A stretch of DNA of 34,644 bases from Methylobacter sp. (GCA_004299305.1 SCPZ01000102.1:1-34644); one strand, 5' to 3'. Counted from the first letter of the stretch, positions 7,812 through 17,121 are shown. Made by a program: numbers and translations. The notes: generated from the letters alone by a model not told the origin.

Positions 7812-10666
7812 ATTGACCTCATTTCTTGTTGTAAGGATTGTTCCGCTTTATGGTAAGCCTGTTCCAGTATAGCCAAGTTTTCTGCATCGGTGCCGGGCAA
7901 TCCGTCCCGTGCTGCGTGTTCCAAGGCGCAGGCGAGTTCTGAAAGCCGCATCGCCCCCACATTGGCTGAGGCAGACTTGATGCTGTGGGCTGCATAGCGT
8001 ACCGCTTCCATATCGCTTGCCAGGATGCCGGTTTTTATTTTTTCAAGCTGCGCCGGCGTGTTGGTAAAAAACAGCTGCAACACTTTCTGCACGAGGCTTG
8101 GCCCGCCCATGTTGCGCAACATCGTCAAAGGCTCCGGGTTTACCGAGCTAGCGTTTTCAGGCGGCCGATGGTTAATGCTCGATGCTCCGCTAAGCCGCTT
8201 GAGTGTCTCGTGCAGTATTTCTATCTGGAAAGGCTTGGACAGGTAGTCATCCATACCGGTAGCCAGACAGTGATCGTGGTCACCCTCAAGCGCGTTAGCG
8301 GTCAGGGCAATAATGGGTATGTGTTTTCGCCCAAGTCTTGTTTCTTCCTCCCGGATACGTCTCGTGCTCTCGTAGCCATCCATATCCGGCATCATGCAGT
8401 CCATCAAAATCAGGTCCATGCCGCCCTGCCGCCAGAGTTCCAGAGCCTCCAGGCCGTTATTGGCCACAACAACCGTACAGCCGAGCTTGTCCAGCACCGC
8501 ACGCCCCACCTCCTGGTTCACTGAATTATCTTCCGCTAGCAGGATATGCAGGCCCAGTGGCGTTTCCGGGGCGCTGTCGGTTGCAAATAGGTTCAGTAGG
8601 GCATCATGCAGCATTTTTTTGTGTAGGGGTTTAGACAGATACACATCACAAGCGCTTTCGTGTATACCGTTCTGTCCGCCCTCAGATGCATTGGACGTCA
8701 ACATGACTAAGCGCATCGCATCAAAACGCCGATCGGCCCGGATGTGGCGGGTTAACTCTGCGTCAGACATAGCCAGGTCTATCAATATTGCATCAAACAG
8801 CTGTCCTATTTGTACGCTCTGTTCCAGAAGCTCCAATGCACAGACATCGTTCTCAGCCACGCGCGGTATCATGCCGAGTTCGAGGGCATACTTCTTAACA
8901 ATGAGAGCGTTGCCGGGATTGCCGTCAACGATCAGCACCCGTTTACCGTGCAGTTCGGAAGGCTCCACAGGCAACGGGACTGGCGCCAGTGCCGGTTGTG
9001 AGCATATTTTTAGGCGAAATTCCGAACCTGAACCCGGCGTACTGCTTACCTCGATTCCCCCCCCCATCAACAAAGCCAGATCCTTGCTGATGATGAGCCC
9101 CAAACCTGTGCCACCATATTTGCGTGTGGTTGAGCCGTCCGCCTGGCTGAAGGGTTTGAACAATTGAGGCAGTATTTCCGGCGCTATTCCAATACCGGTA
9201 TCGCGTATGGCAAAACATAAAGCAAGTCCCTGTTGACAGGCATTATTATCCTGGTCGAGGCGGATCAGCAGTTGAACGCTGCCCGTATCGGTAAATTTGA
9301 TTGCATTGGAGAGCAGGTTGGTCAAAATCTGCCGCAAGCGATACGGATCACCCCGTATCTCCAACGGAACACTGTCATCTATTTGGTAGTCCAGGGCAAT
9401 GCCTTTGCCGTGAGCTCGTTCCATAAACAGTGAAGTGGTTTGTTCCACCAGGCTTTCCAAATGAAAATCTAGCATTTCCAGTTCCATCTTACCCGCCTCA
9501 ATCTTGGAAAAATCGAGGATGTCGTTGATGATGGCAAGCAATGAGTCCGCAGAGCGATACACAATATCGGTATATTTCTGCTGCAAGGGTTTGAGTTCCG
9601 TTCCCAGCAGCAGTTCGGTCATGCCCAGCACGCCATTCATCGGGGTACGAATTTCATGACTCATGTTGGCTAAAAATTGCGACTTGGCTTTATTGGCGGC
9701 TTCGGCTTGTTCTTTTGCGCTGAGCGCATCCTGGATAGCCGCTTCAAGACTTTTGTTTTTCTCCGATAATTCCTGGGTTCGATCAAGCACCTGTTGTTCC
9801 AGATGCGCCCGATGTTGCTCCAATTGTTCGTTACGCTGCTGAATTTCGCACAGCATGGTGTTGTAAACGGTCGCCATTTCACCAAATTCATCGGCGCTTA
9901 TTTGGGTGATTCGGCGGGTAAAATTTTTCTCATGGATCACCGTCCGCATGGCCTGCATAAGGTCCAGCAGCGGCGCTAAAAAAAACTGCTGCAATTTGGT
10001 GGCGATAACGACAATGGATAGGCCGGTAAAAATAACAACCAGGCTAATAATTAAATAAAACCGGTGGAGTAATGCATGGAGTCCGCTTTGATCGTCGGCC
10101 AAATGCAAAATGCCTTGCAGTTCGCCCTCCAGGAAAATGGGTTGGAATAGATGCAGGACATCGTGTTCGTCATAAGTGATAACTTGTCTGTAAAGCGGCA
10201 ACGGCGTATTTTCAGCGTCTGGTTTGACTAGTTGTCCGTACCAAGCGGCGAATTGTGTACGCAGGAATTGGATAGGATCATGCGCCGGTGTGCTGTTTTG
10301 TGGGACAGTGATCAGCGTTTTGATGGCTTGGTAAGTCCAGTTTGTTATCGATTTCCTGGGCGATTGGTAAGCCGCAAAAATAGCGCCGTTATTGTTATAC
10401 ACATCGGCAGAGAGTAGGTTGGGCTGGCTCTTCATACCGTTCAGCATTTCCTGGGCGCTGTTAATGTCATTAAAAGCCAACGATACCGAACTGTTCCAGG
10501 CGATAAAATCCGCGATTAATATCAGTTGTTTTTCGGTATCGTCCTTTTTGGTGTGGTATTCGTTGATGACAACGGCAGTAGTTTCCAGAAGCAAGGCCAG
10601 CATGGCTGTTAAAGTCATGATGGAGATTAATTTGACACGTATCGGAGTGTTATTAAACCATTTCAT
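7808..10666 (-). CDS. CHASE8-type hybrid histidine kinase with REC-REC-HPt
   Basis: Inner-membrane sensor kinase, BarA-like in its cytoplasmic half. A first membrane helix (about 13-33) precedes a periplasmic segment (35-200) whose start ([20 protein letters not shown]) resembles the CHASE8 sensor of YfiN. A second helix (about 203-223), HAMP (225-280) and a coiled coil follow. HisKA carries His337 in [11 protein letters not shown]. HATPase shows N, G1 and G2 boxes ([22 protein letters not shown]). REC1 (575-695) keeps Asp630 but its acidic pocket is VDGN, so it is probably impaired. REC2 (706-825) is complete with Asp756. HPt has His894 ([13 protein letters not shown]). It follows yfiR directly and overlaps the next regulator, so phosphate probably flows to the two REC-GGDEF-EAL proteins. 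The CHASE8 call is from sequence resemblance. Confidence 0.93.
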   Translation of the reverse strand: MKWFNNTPIRVKLISIMTLTAMLALLLETTAVVINEYHTKKDDTEKQLILIADFIAWNSSVSLAFNDINSAQEMLNGMKSQPNLLSADVYNNNGAIFAAYQSPRKSITNWTYQAIKTLITVPQNSTPAHDPIQFLRTQFAAWYGQLVKPDAENTPLPLYRQVITYDEHDVLHLFQPIFLEGELQGILHLADDQSGLHALLHRFYLIISLVVIFTGLSIVVIATKLQQFFLAPLLDLMQAMRTVIHEKNFTRRITQISADEFGEMATVYNTMLCEIQQRNEQLEQHRAHLEQQVLDRTQELSEKNKSLEAAIQDALSAKEQAEAANKAKSQFLANMSHEIRTPMNGVLGMTELLLGTELKPLQQKYTDIVYRSADSLLAIINDILDFSKIEAGKMELEMLDFHLESLVEQTTSLFMERAHGKGIALDYQIDDSVPLEIRGDPYRLRQILTNLLSNAIKFTDTGSVQLLIRLDQDNNACQQGLALCFAIRDTGIGIAPEILPQLFKPFSQADGSTTRKYGGTGLGLIISKDLALLMGGGIEVSSTPGSGSEFRLKICSQPALAPVPLPVEPSELHGKRVLIVDGNPGNALIVKKYALELGMIPRVAENDVCALELLEQSVQIGQLFDAILIDLAMSDAELTRHIRADRRFDAMRLVMLTSNASEGGQNGIHESACDVYLSKPLHKKMLHDALLNLFATDSAPETPLGLHILLAEDNSVNQEVGRAVLDKLGCTVVVANNGLEALELWRQGGMDLILMDCMMPDMDGYESTRRIREEETRLGRKHIPIIALTANALEGDHDHCLATGMDDYLSKPFQIEILHETLKRLSGASSINHRPPENASSVNPEPLTMLRNMGGPSLVQKVLQLFFTNTPAQLEKIKTGILASDMEAVRYAAHSIKSASANVGAMRLSELACALEHAARDGLPGTDAENLAILEQAYHKAEQSLQQEMRSI

Positions 10667-10675
10667 AGTCGCTTC

Positions 10676-11215
10676 TTAATTACCGATAATTTTGGCAAGT
10701 TTTAATAATCTTGCGCTGATATTCAAATTCGATTCGCGCACCACAGGCAGGTTTATATGCAAGGTGATTTTGCCATCCCTATTTTCCATGCCGACCATGC
10801 CGCCTTGCACGGCAAAGTCATAGCTTTCGCCAATAGTCAGCAGCGGGCGTTTTTTTATTTCGACAAATAATTGCAGCAAAATAGCTTGTTTTAAGTCACT
10901 GACATACAGTACATGACATTGTTCAAAATTGCGCAAGCGCGATAGATTGATAACCTGTAGCGTTTTATTGCCTACGGTTTTATGGTCAATGTCGGCAAAG
11001 GATTGTTGCACTACGTTATCGCCAACTACACATAAATCGATGGTGTCTTTCATCTGCGCTTCCGTCGGCCAAGTGGTGAGACGCACAATATTCAGCGCCA
11101 GGGCCGATAATACCGTCTGTTCCTCCAGCGACTGGGCAAACAGGGGCGAATGCGTGTCAACCAATAAAGTCAGGCCCAGAAACAGCAGCAGAAATTTTTT
11201 GATTCGTTTGCTCAT
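10676..11215 (-). CDS. YfiR-family periplasmic protein (DUF4154)
   Basis: Protein of 179 aa with an N-terminal signal peptide (LLLFLGLTLLVDTHSPLFAQ) and a YfiR/DUF4154 domain. Diagnostic pieces are VLSALALNIVRLTTWP near the start, the central HVLYVS, LTIGESYDFAVQGGMVGM, and the terminal ISARLLKLAKIIG. In Pseudomonas, YfiR is a periplasmic repressor that binds the periplasmic domain of the diguanylate cyclase YfiN. Here it sits three bases after a TonB receptor gene and nine bases before a kinase with a CHASE8-like domain, so it may repress that kinase and respond to the receptor. The partner is inferred; the family is clear. Confidence 0.92.
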   Translation of the reverse strand: MSKRIKKFLLLFLGLTLLVDTHSPLFAQSLEEQTVLSALALNIVRLTTWPTEAQMKDTIDLCVVGDNVVQQSFADIDHKTVGNKTLQVINLSRLRNFEQCHVLYVSDLKQAILLQLFVEIKKRPLLTIGESYDFAVQGGMVGMENRDGKITLHINLPVVRESNLNISARLLKLAKIIGN

Positions 11216-11218
11216 GAA

Positions 11219-13228
11219 TCAGAAATTCCAGCTTATTTTTCCATACACACCTCGGTCGATGGCGGTCGGTAAGGTTTGAATTTCCCCTATATATTCCAGA
11301 TGTTGTTGTTCAAGCAGGTTTTGGCCAACCAGCGATAATTCAATACCTTGATAAGGGCGCCAGGCCGCGCGCAGATCGAGTGTGGAATAGCCTTTGATGA
11401 CAGTATCGCCCGATGTGACCACTGCAAGATTGGAGTCCACATAACGGAACCAGAAATCCAGGTCAATATCCCGCGAGAGCGAGACTGAACCGCGTAATGA
11501 AACCCGCTGTTCGGGGCTGATGCCGGTCCGTAGATTGCTTAGGTCCTTCAATTGGGTATGCAACCAGCTGTAATTGAGATCCCAGCGCCACCAGTCCAGC
11601 ATTTGCCAGACGGTGGCGATTTCGACGCCGTAGGTTTCACCCTGTAGGTTGTTGGTAAATTCATAAGGCAAGATCCGTGTTGCACCATTAAAGGACGGCG
11701 TGCCTTGGAGCGGGTAGCGTAGGTCACGGTAATCATTGTAAAACCCGGTTAGGTCCAAAGAAACCGATTTGATAAGGGTCGTTCTATAACCCGCTTCGTA
11801 GCTTATGACTTCTTCGGATCGATAATCGGGATTGCCTTGGACCATTAATATAACAGGCTGGGTTGGCGAAGGAATAACCCGGGACAGAAAGTTGTAATTT
11901 TGTTCTAACCTTGACGGCGTTCGAACCGCCCTGGAAACGCCGGCCCATAGTCGGTGTTGATTGTATGGCGCCCACATGATCCGTGCCGACGGTTGGCCCT
12001 CGAAGCCGCTATAGTCGTTGTGTTCAAACTTGGAACCGATCGTCAACCAGAGTTTATTGTCGATCAGGGTTAATTCATCCTGGATAAAACTACTGACCAA
12101 TTGGTCACTGACACTGTCCGGGTTTATAGTGAAATTTATTGAACCGTTTTGGAGCCGGTTACCTACTATGTGGTCATGACCAAAGCGGTAGCCCAGTCCC
12201 CAAATGATTTCCTGCCTATCCAGCAACGCGAAACGGTGTTGGAAATCCAAATCCAGGGTATCGCGGCTATCGTCATACGTGCCTTCACTACGCGTGTAGC
12301 TATCGTAATAAAGTTGCAGCGAATAATCCGATGATGGTGAAAAAGTATGCTGAAAACGGCTCAGCAGATTGCCGCCATAGCTGTCGTTGCCCTCTTTTTG
12401 GGTGACCTGGAAACCGGGTGCAATTTGCGGATAAATGGAAGACTGATTAATAGCGGTTTTATAAATATCGCCCTGAAATGTCAGCGCATCCTGGAGGTTT
12501 AATTGCGAGTCCAGACGGAACCCGCCTTGCACCTTGTTCCAGTCATCCCCGGCTTTACCGCCTGACATATGGGTGTTTTCACCACGATTGAAGCCTTTGA
12601 TGTAGGCTCTTGCCGTGGTGTCTTTGCCGAATTTTGCGCCATAGCGGAATGAGCCAAAGTCCTGCTCCCGGTTGCCGCCGCCGGCATTCAGTAAAGCGCC
12701 TTGAGTCTGGGATGAAGGTTTGGTGATGATGTTGATAACGCCATTGACTGCATTAGCGCCCCATAACGCAGCGCCTGGGCCACGGATGACTTCAATGCGA
12801 TCGATGTCTTCCATCATCACATCCTGGTTTTCCCAATACACGCCGGCAAAAGAGCGGGTATAGGCGCTACGTCCGTCGATAAGGACCAGTAATTTATTGG
12901 CAAAGCGACCGTTAAAACCCCGTGAACTGACAGCCCATTTATTGGCGTCTATCCTGGCTACATCAAGGCCGGGGGCCAAGCGCAAGGCATCGGGAATACT
13001 GGTGGCGCCGGAGCGTTTTATGTCTTCATTGCTAATGACAAACGCCGCCGCCGGGGCGTCATTCAGGGATTGAGCCTTTTTGGCGACGGACGTGACTTCG
13101 ACATTGAGCAAGTCTTCTACGCTCAGATTGAGCGCTTCGTTTTGTTCTTCGGCGCCGATGACCATGGGGCTGAAACATAAAATAGTCGCTGATAGGTAAT
13201 AGCTAATGGTTATTTTGTTATTAATCAT
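11219..13228 (-). CDS. TonB-dependent outer-membrane receptor
   Basis: Outer-membrane receptor of 669 aa from the chosen start. The plug follows a signal peptide (MINNKITISYYL...FSPMVIGA) and the N-terminal NLSVEDLLNVEVTSVAKKAQ string, then IPDALRLAPGLDV, SSRGFNGRFANKLLVLIDGR, IEVIRGPGAALWGANAVNGVINI and a beta-barrel ending in a terminal aromatic residue (KISWNF). I choose the ATG at 13228 because the signal peptide starts there; the open frame back to 13324 reads through a G-rich leader. The substrate is not evident; cobalamin genes nearby are suggestive only. It is the first gene of the intact receptor-YfiR-kinase operon, and its stop is separated by 3 bases from the YfiR start, so the receptor is likely a signal input rather than only a transporter. 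Confidence 0.92.
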   Translation of the reverse strand: MINNKITISYYLSATILCFSPMVIGAEEQNEALNLSVEDLLNVEVTSVAKKAQSLNDAPAAAFVISNEDIKRSGATSIPDALRLAPGLDVARIDANKWAVSSRGFNGRFANKLLVLIDGRSAYTRSFAGVYWENQDVMMEDIDRIEVIRGPGAALWGANAVNGVINIITKPSSQTQGALLNAGGGNREQDFGSFRYGAKFGKDTTARAYIKGFNRGENTHMSGGKAGDDWNKVQGGFRLDSQLNLQDALTFQGDIYKTAINQSSIYPQIAPGFQVTQKEGNDSYGGNLLSRFQHTFSPSSDYSLQLYYDSYTRSEGTYDDSRDTLDLDFQHRFALLDRQEIIWGLGYRFGHDHIVGNRLQNGSINFTINPDSVSDQLVSSFIQDELTLIDNKLWLTIGSKFEHNDYSGFEGQPSARIMWAPYNQHRLWAGVSRAVRTPSRLEQNYNFLSRVIPSPTQPVILMVQGNPDYRSEEVISYEAGYRTTLIKSVSLDLTGFYNDYRDLRYPLQGTPSFNGATRILPYEFTNNLQGETYGVEIATVWQMLDWWRWDLNYSWLHTQLKDLSNLRTGISPEQRVSLRGSVSLSRDIDLDFWFRYVDSNLAVVTSGDTVIKGYSTLDLRAAWRPYQGIELSLVGQNLLEQQHLEYIGEIQTLPTAIDRGVYGKISWNF

Positions 13229-13622
13229 TATGAGTTTACCTAGATGTAAGTTCCGCATTGATGACAGGTCGAACTCCGGGTTTAGGTATTCACCTCCGTT
13301 GAAAAAGGGGAGGGTAAAGCGCAATAGTGTTAGTTTAAGTCATTCGCTGGGCTTGGCCTGGGGGCGATGTTGATGGGTGAAGCCCAGTTGCTGAATCACT
13401 AAAAAAACGAGCGAACCATGGACGACAGGTTTTGTTGATATATTGAAAGCAATTAACTACAAATTGTAGATTAACACTGTAGGATTTCTTCAATCAATAA
13501 GTATTATTACCCAGGTGTCCTCTGCTATTGAGCTGTCGGCCTTATGTCAAAGGCGTTTCCGGGTAAGTGTTCAATGGGTGTCGAAGAGTACAATGCTGGT
13601 AACTTGTTTGGGCTACCAACTA

Positions 13623-13676
13623 AGCGGGGATAGATAACATCCCTTCAAGGGATGTTATCTGTAAAATCGTCCCGCT
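13623..13676 (+). repeat. Palindromic repeat (GATAACATCCC family), copy 1
   Basis: Core GATAACATCCC-TTCAA-GGGATGTTATC, followed by TGTAAAATCGTCCCGCT. The second copy at 16987-17039 is in the opposite orientation. The two copies bracket the truncated receptor cassette. Confidence 0.85.
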
Positions 13677-13750
13677 ATGGTAGATTGAGAATCAGCACTC
13701 TGTTTAGTGATGCTTATCCGCCATTTACGGAGTCGTCCTTCAAGGTTTTT

Positions 13751-13812
13751 CAGACCCCGACCGTATATTTAGACCTTCCAGGTTTTAAAAACCTGGAAGG
13801 TCTTGGCGTAAC
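13751..13812 (+). repeat. Palindromic repeat (GACCTTCCAGG family), copy 1
   Basis: The element begins CAGACCCCGACCGTAT and contains GACCTTCCAGGTTTT facing AAAACCTGGAAGGTC, then TTGGCGTAAC. A nearly identical element in the same orientation is at 18586-18645; core-only copies lie at 25481-25513 and 25682-25714. This copy is about 10 bases from the stop of the truncated sensor gene. Confidence 0.88.
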
Positions 13813-13820
13813 GTAACTAC

Positions 13821-14048
13821 TCACCCTAAGGTCGATTGGCTGTCGTTAAACAGCAGCGCAGCGGCGGCATTAAAACCGATCATGTTACCGCTTGCCTCGA
13901 CATCGGCCAGTATTTGACCGTGTTCCCTCCAGATTTCGGTGATGCTGCTGATCAGCAAGGTAAACACCAGCGCCAAGCCGACTGTAATCGCTTGCAAACG
14001 GCGAAGTTTGCTGGTTATAGGTATATTGGCGAAGTTTTGTTGTTTCAT
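13821..14048 (-). pseudogene. Truncated CHASE8-type sensor, N-terminus only
   Basis: A 75-aa reading frame: a short cytoplasmic N-terminus (MKQQNFANIPITSKLRRLQ), one membrane helix (ITVGLALVFTLLISSIT) and the start of a periplasmic domain (ASGNMIGFNAAAALLFNDSQST). It then ends abruptly with Leu-Gly-stop, where the sequence enters repeat-type DNA (GTGAGTAGTTACG). The string FNAAAALLFNDSQS matches the beginning of CHASE8 domains such as [17 protein letters not shown] in the intact kinase of this window. A complete protein would continue with the second helix and a kinase or GGDEF output; none is present downstream. I read it as the remnant of a sensor gene paralogous to 7808-10666. A functional 75-aa membrane peptide cannot be excluded. 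Confidence 0.75.
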
Positions 14049-14075
14049 CGGTCGAATGTAACTATCGGCGCATCA

Positions 14076-14615
14076 TTATTTTGCGACATTGACACGCCTA
14101 GCCAATTTAAGCAGTTGGGCGCTAATATGCACGCCGTTAGCGTTTGCCGCAGCAAGATTAATTTCAAAACTGAGGCGGTTATCGCCTTGTATCAAGCCTA
14201 TCGTACCGCCTTGATCGATGAAGCCCGGTTCGTCGCTAACCGTCACTATCGGCAAATTTTTTAAATAACGGATAATTCTTGTCGTATTTTCGGAAGAATC
14301 GATGAAAACCATGTGACAGTTTTTTAGGCCTTCACCTGTGGTATTACGCTCGATAAGCATCGGTTTGCTGTTGACGGTTTTGCTTTCCAGTACCGATAGG
14401 CTATCGCCTAACTGATCGTTATTTGTCGTACACAAGCGGTAGGCGTCCTGGTTGGCGGCAGCTTTTGGCCATTCAATAAACTTAAAGAAATTGTATAGAA
14501 AAGCCGTTTTTACCGCCGCTTCGCTGCCGGATTCAGCGTATGCCTGGCCGGTAATCGCGCCTGCCAGCAGCAGGGCAAGCAGCAGTCGGCTGAAGTAGCA
14601 TAAGTATCTACACAA
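14076..14615 (-). CDS. YfiR-family periplasmic protein, second copy
   Basis: YfiR/DUF4154 domain with a signal peptide (LLLALLLAGAITGQAYA), then VKTAFLYNFFKFIEWP, MVFIDSSENT, VTVSDEPGFIDQGGTIGLI and VHISAQLLKLARRV. The open frame extends to an ATG at 14870, but the extra 85 residues are repeat-encoded (PSPVGEGWGEE, PPHPNLLPQG) and do not resemble the family. I choose the TTG at 14613-14615: AAGGAG lies seven bases upstream and the product is 179 aa, the same as the first YfiR. That ribosome site belongs to the inserted element (14624-14717). It lies between a receptor gene and a truncated sensor, the same order as the intact cassette. The start is uncertain. Confidence 0.85.
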   Translation of the reverse strand: MCRYLCYFSRLLLALLLAGAITGQAYAESGSEAAVKTAFLYNFFKFIEWPKAAANQDAYRLCTTNNDQLGDSLSVLESKTVNSKPMLIERNTTGEGLKNCHMVFIDSSENTTRIIRYLKNLPIVTVSDEPGFIDQGGTIGLIQGDNRLSFEINLAAANANGVHISAQLLKLARRVNVAK

Positions 14616-14623
14616 GTACCTGC

Positions 14624-14717
14624 TCCTTCTCCCTTGAGGGAGAAGGTTGGGATGAGGGGGATATAAATGCTTGTTTTTATTCTCCTCTCCCCAACCCTCT
14701 CCAACAGGAGAGGGAGC
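14624..14717. repeat. Inverted repeat inserted at the yfiR-2 start
   Basis: The arms read CTCCTTCTCCCTTGAGGGAG and, after an AT-rich centre, the complementary CTCTCCCCAACCCTCTCC followed by AGGAGAGGGAG. Translated, this family gives PSPVGEGWGEE and PHPNLLPQG. The same family is found inside nifE at 31216-31380. Here it lies between a receptor gene and the mature YfiR domain. Confidence 0.85.
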
Positions 14718-14876
14718 TAGGTCAACTTGCAACCTATTGTATTTATAATACAAAAAAGTTGTGTGGATAGTTATGGGGCTGGGGTGAGGAGAATAAAATG
14801 CATAAGTTATTTCATGCACATTCCCTAGCCAACTTGGCTGGAGACGGATTTGCGCTTTGTTTGCAGTCATAGCCGG

Positions 14877-16877
14877 TTAAAACGTGACTTGCAATTTTAG
14901 GCGAAACTCCCGCCCGTTCATCGGCAGGATATTCTGTGTTATATCGGCAGGTCCTGTGCCGCCCAGCATTTGAGCGCGAGTGTCGAACAGGTCGTAAACG
15001 CCGAACGATACCACTAGGCCGCGCATGATGCGATCGGAGCTGAGATTCAGGTTGACCAGGTCATAGGCATCCGCTGTGCCGCCTTGCAGGGCTTTGCGTT
15101 CGCCGATGTAGATGTTTTCTACACCCAGTTTGGCGAAGTTGTTAAATAGTGGCTCAGCGTAATGTAATTTGAAGATATTCTGTGGCGAGGCATGGGCCCA
15201 GATATTGCTTTCATGTACGTCAGTCAGGCGGCTGTAGGTGTGGGAGGCCTTAAAGAAGCGTCCGCTATCCCAGCGTTGTTCCGCTTCAAATTCAACGCCA
15301 ATCGCATGATAGTGGTGGCCGATGTTCATAAACGGCCCGTAGGCGCCATAATCCGGATCGCAGTATTGTTCCAAGAGCTGGGAAATGTCGTTGTAAAAAA
15401 AGTCGCCGATTAATTTCAGGCCGGTTGTTGAATGCCATTCGACGATGCTTTCGTAGCTCTTGATCCGCTCTTCGTTGTTGTTGGGATTGGCGGTGTTGCT
15501 GCCGCTGTAGTTGTAGTCTCGTTCCCAGACATTGGGCGCGCGGAAGGTCGAGGCGTACAGCAGTTTAAAGCTGGCAGACTCCAAAGGATTCCAGATCAAG
15601 CCCAGGCGCGGGTTGAGTTGCAGGTTTTTCAGCATGTGGTGGTAATCCAGCCTCATGCCGACGCTGAAGATGACATCGTCAAGAACCTGTATGTCATCTT
15701 GCGCATAGAGCTCGACGCGGTGGCCGCTACGATTGCTGTCTTGATAGACTGCGTAGGGATTAATGTCGTAATTGAACATCCGTTGACGCCAGTCATACTG
15801 ATATTCCAGGCCAAGCATCAAGCGGTGTTTATCAAAAAACGTGCTGGTCAGTTGTGCATCTCCGCCCCACCAACGGCCGCTAGCCATGTCGTGATTGAGA
15901 ACCCGACCGTTATTGTCATAGGCTTGGTCGGCGGAGTATTCGTAACCCTGGGAAAAGCCTTTTAACTGAAGCGAGGTTTTATCGGTCAACGCTTTGTTGT
16001 ATTTAAGGTTGCCGAAAAATTGCCGGTCGACGGTGTAAAAATCCGGGTCGTTGAAAATCCCTTCAAAAGACGCTGTCGGCACCCGTTTGAAACGGTCGAC
16101 AAAACCACCCATCAGGGTAAATTCTTCAAACTGGATCCGCCCAAACAAACGGTCTGCGCGTTCAGCATCCATGTTGTGGGCTATGCCGTTGTTGGTAGAG
16201 GGCTTGTCGAATTCCGGGAAATACAGGTTTGTAACGCCGTCGCTGTCGTAATGAGATGCTGAAAACAGAATATCGGCGCCGTTAGCTAGTTTTTTGCCGT
16301 AACTGGCCCGGCCTTTGTAAGTGTCGAAGCTGCCGACTTCGCCGGCCAGTTGGGCGCCATTGACGGCTTTGCCGGTTTTGGTGACGATGTTGATTAAACC
16401 CGAAAAGGCATTGGCGCCGTAAATCGACGAACCCGAACCGGGCATAAATTCGATGCGCTCGACCAAATCCATGTCCAGCATAAATTCCTGCGCCATGTAG
16501 CCGCCGTCGAAGATGTTTTCATTCATGCGCTGGCCGTCGATCATGAACAGTACGCGGGAGTTATAGTCGTTAGGATGGATGAAACCGCGCACGCCAAGAT
16601 AGCTGTAGTTGCGATCATTGGCGGTAAACAGCCCGCGCATCGCATTGAGCGCCTCAGACAGGGTGCGCCAGCCAAAGGTTCGAATATCGGCGGCAGTTAA
16701 CACCGACACGGAAGAGGGCGCCCGGCTGGTTTTTTGTCCCAAGCGTGACGCACTGATTACATCGACATTAAGCAACTGTTCGATAGAAAGATTGGTTAAA
16801 TCCTCAGCATTGAAATTGTCGGCCTCGACTTGACTGCTCAGGGCTATCAGAATGACAGTAACGATTAAACTGCGCAT
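14877..16877 (-). CDS. TonB-dependent outer-membrane receptor, second copy
   Basis: Outer-membrane receptor of 666 aa. A signal peptide (VTVILIALSSQVEA) precedes NLSIEQLLNVDVISASRLGQ, plug motifs (LSEALNAMRGLF, YLGVRGF, RVLFMIDGQRMN, RIEFMPGSGSSIYGANAFSGLINI) and a barrel ending RLKLQVTF. The start has CAGGACA immediately upstream. It shares domain order and the N-terminal LSxExLLNVxV string with the other receptor but differs strongly elsewhere, so the two probably recognise different ligands. Downstream comes a YfiR gene (7 bases after the stop, apart from the inserted repeat) and a truncated sensor, so its signalling partner appears lost. It may still transport its ligand, or act through the other cassette's kinase. 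Confidence 0.92.
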   Translation of the reverse strand: MRSLIVTVILIALSSQVEADNFNAEDLTNLSIEQLLNVDVISASRLGQKTSRAPSSVSVLTAADIRTFGWRTLSEALNAMRGLFTANDRNYSYLGVRGFIHPNDYNSRVLFMIDGQRMNENIFDGGYMAQEFMLDMDLVERIEFMPGSGSSIYGANAFSGLINIVTKTGKAVNGAQLAGEVGSFDTYKGRASYGKKLANGADILFSASHYDSDGVTNLYFPEFDKPSTNNGIAHNMDAERADRLFGRIQFEEFTLMGGFVDRFKRVPTASFEGIFNDPDFYTVDRQFFGNLKYNKALTDKTSLQLKGFSQGYEYSADQAYDNNGRVLNHDMASGRWWGGDAQLTSTFFDKHRLMLGLEYQYDWRQRMFNYDINPYAVYQDSNRSGHRVELYAQDDIQVLDDVIFSVGMRLDYHHMLKNLQLNPRLGLIWNPLESASFKLLYASTFRAPNVWERDYNYSGSNTANPNNNEERIKSYESIVEWHSTTGLKLIGDFFYNDISQLLEQYCDPDYGAYGPFMNIGHHYHAIGVEFEAEQRWDSGRFFKASHTYSRLTDVHESNIWAHASPQNIFKLHYAEPLFNNFAKLGVENIYIGERKALQGGTADAYDLVNLNLSSDRIMRGLVVSFGVYDLFDTRAQMLGGTGPADITQNILPMNGREFRLKLQVTF

Positions 16878-16986
16878 TGTCCTGATGGATGTTTCGATTT
16901 TATCGTCAACTTAGAAGCCATTAATTTGCATCGTTCGAATGATAAAAAAAGGGAAGGGCGGGGTATTAACGGGCTTTCAATTTAAG

Positions 16987-17039
16987 GCGGGACGATTTTA
17001 CAGATAACATCCCTCAAAGGGATGTTATCTGTCCCGGCT
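16987..17039 (-). repeat. Palindromic repeat (GATAACATCCC family), copy 2
   Basis: GCGGGACGATTTTACA leads into GATAACATCCC-TCAAA-GGGATGTTATC. It is the reverse complement of copy 1 at 13623-13676 with few mismatches. It lies in the gap between the REC-cyclase and the receptor gene; transcription from the cyclase gene would cross the hairpin. Confidence 0.85.
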
Positions 17040-17121
17040 TAAGTTGCTAGCCTATTAGCGCCAAAGTTACCACAGATTTTCCGGTTATAAAATTAAGTTT
17101 AAGCCGTGAATCTGAGACGGT

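Larger units (their letters stand above)
13229..13820. other. Gene-free stretch with repeats between two receptor cassettes
   Basis: About 590 bases lie between the truncated sensor and the intact receptor. The part nearest the receptor (13229-13620) shows no conserved riboswitch or strong promoter that I can identify; it should hold the promoter of the intact operon. The part from 13623 to 13812 consists of two palindromic elements, one of them abutting the truncated gene. No tRNA or coding sequence is apparent. Confidence 0.6.

Noticed and set aside
8394-9167. 257-aa plus-strand reading frame opposite the hybrid kinase
   Set aside because: Composition and position mark it as the antisense of the kinase coding sequence.
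13229-13620. Cobalamin or c-di-GMP riboswitch before the TonB receptor
   Set aside because: No B12-box or GEMM-type core could be found on the minus strand; nearby cobalamin genes alone do not justify the call.
13771-13803. GACCTTCCAGG palindrome as a rho-independent terminator
   Set aside because: The stem is strong but no U-run follows on either strand and full elements recur away from gene ends.
15432-15965. 177-aa plus-strand reading frame opposite the second receptor
   Set aside because: It is a shadow of the receptor gene, without a ribosome site or known domain.
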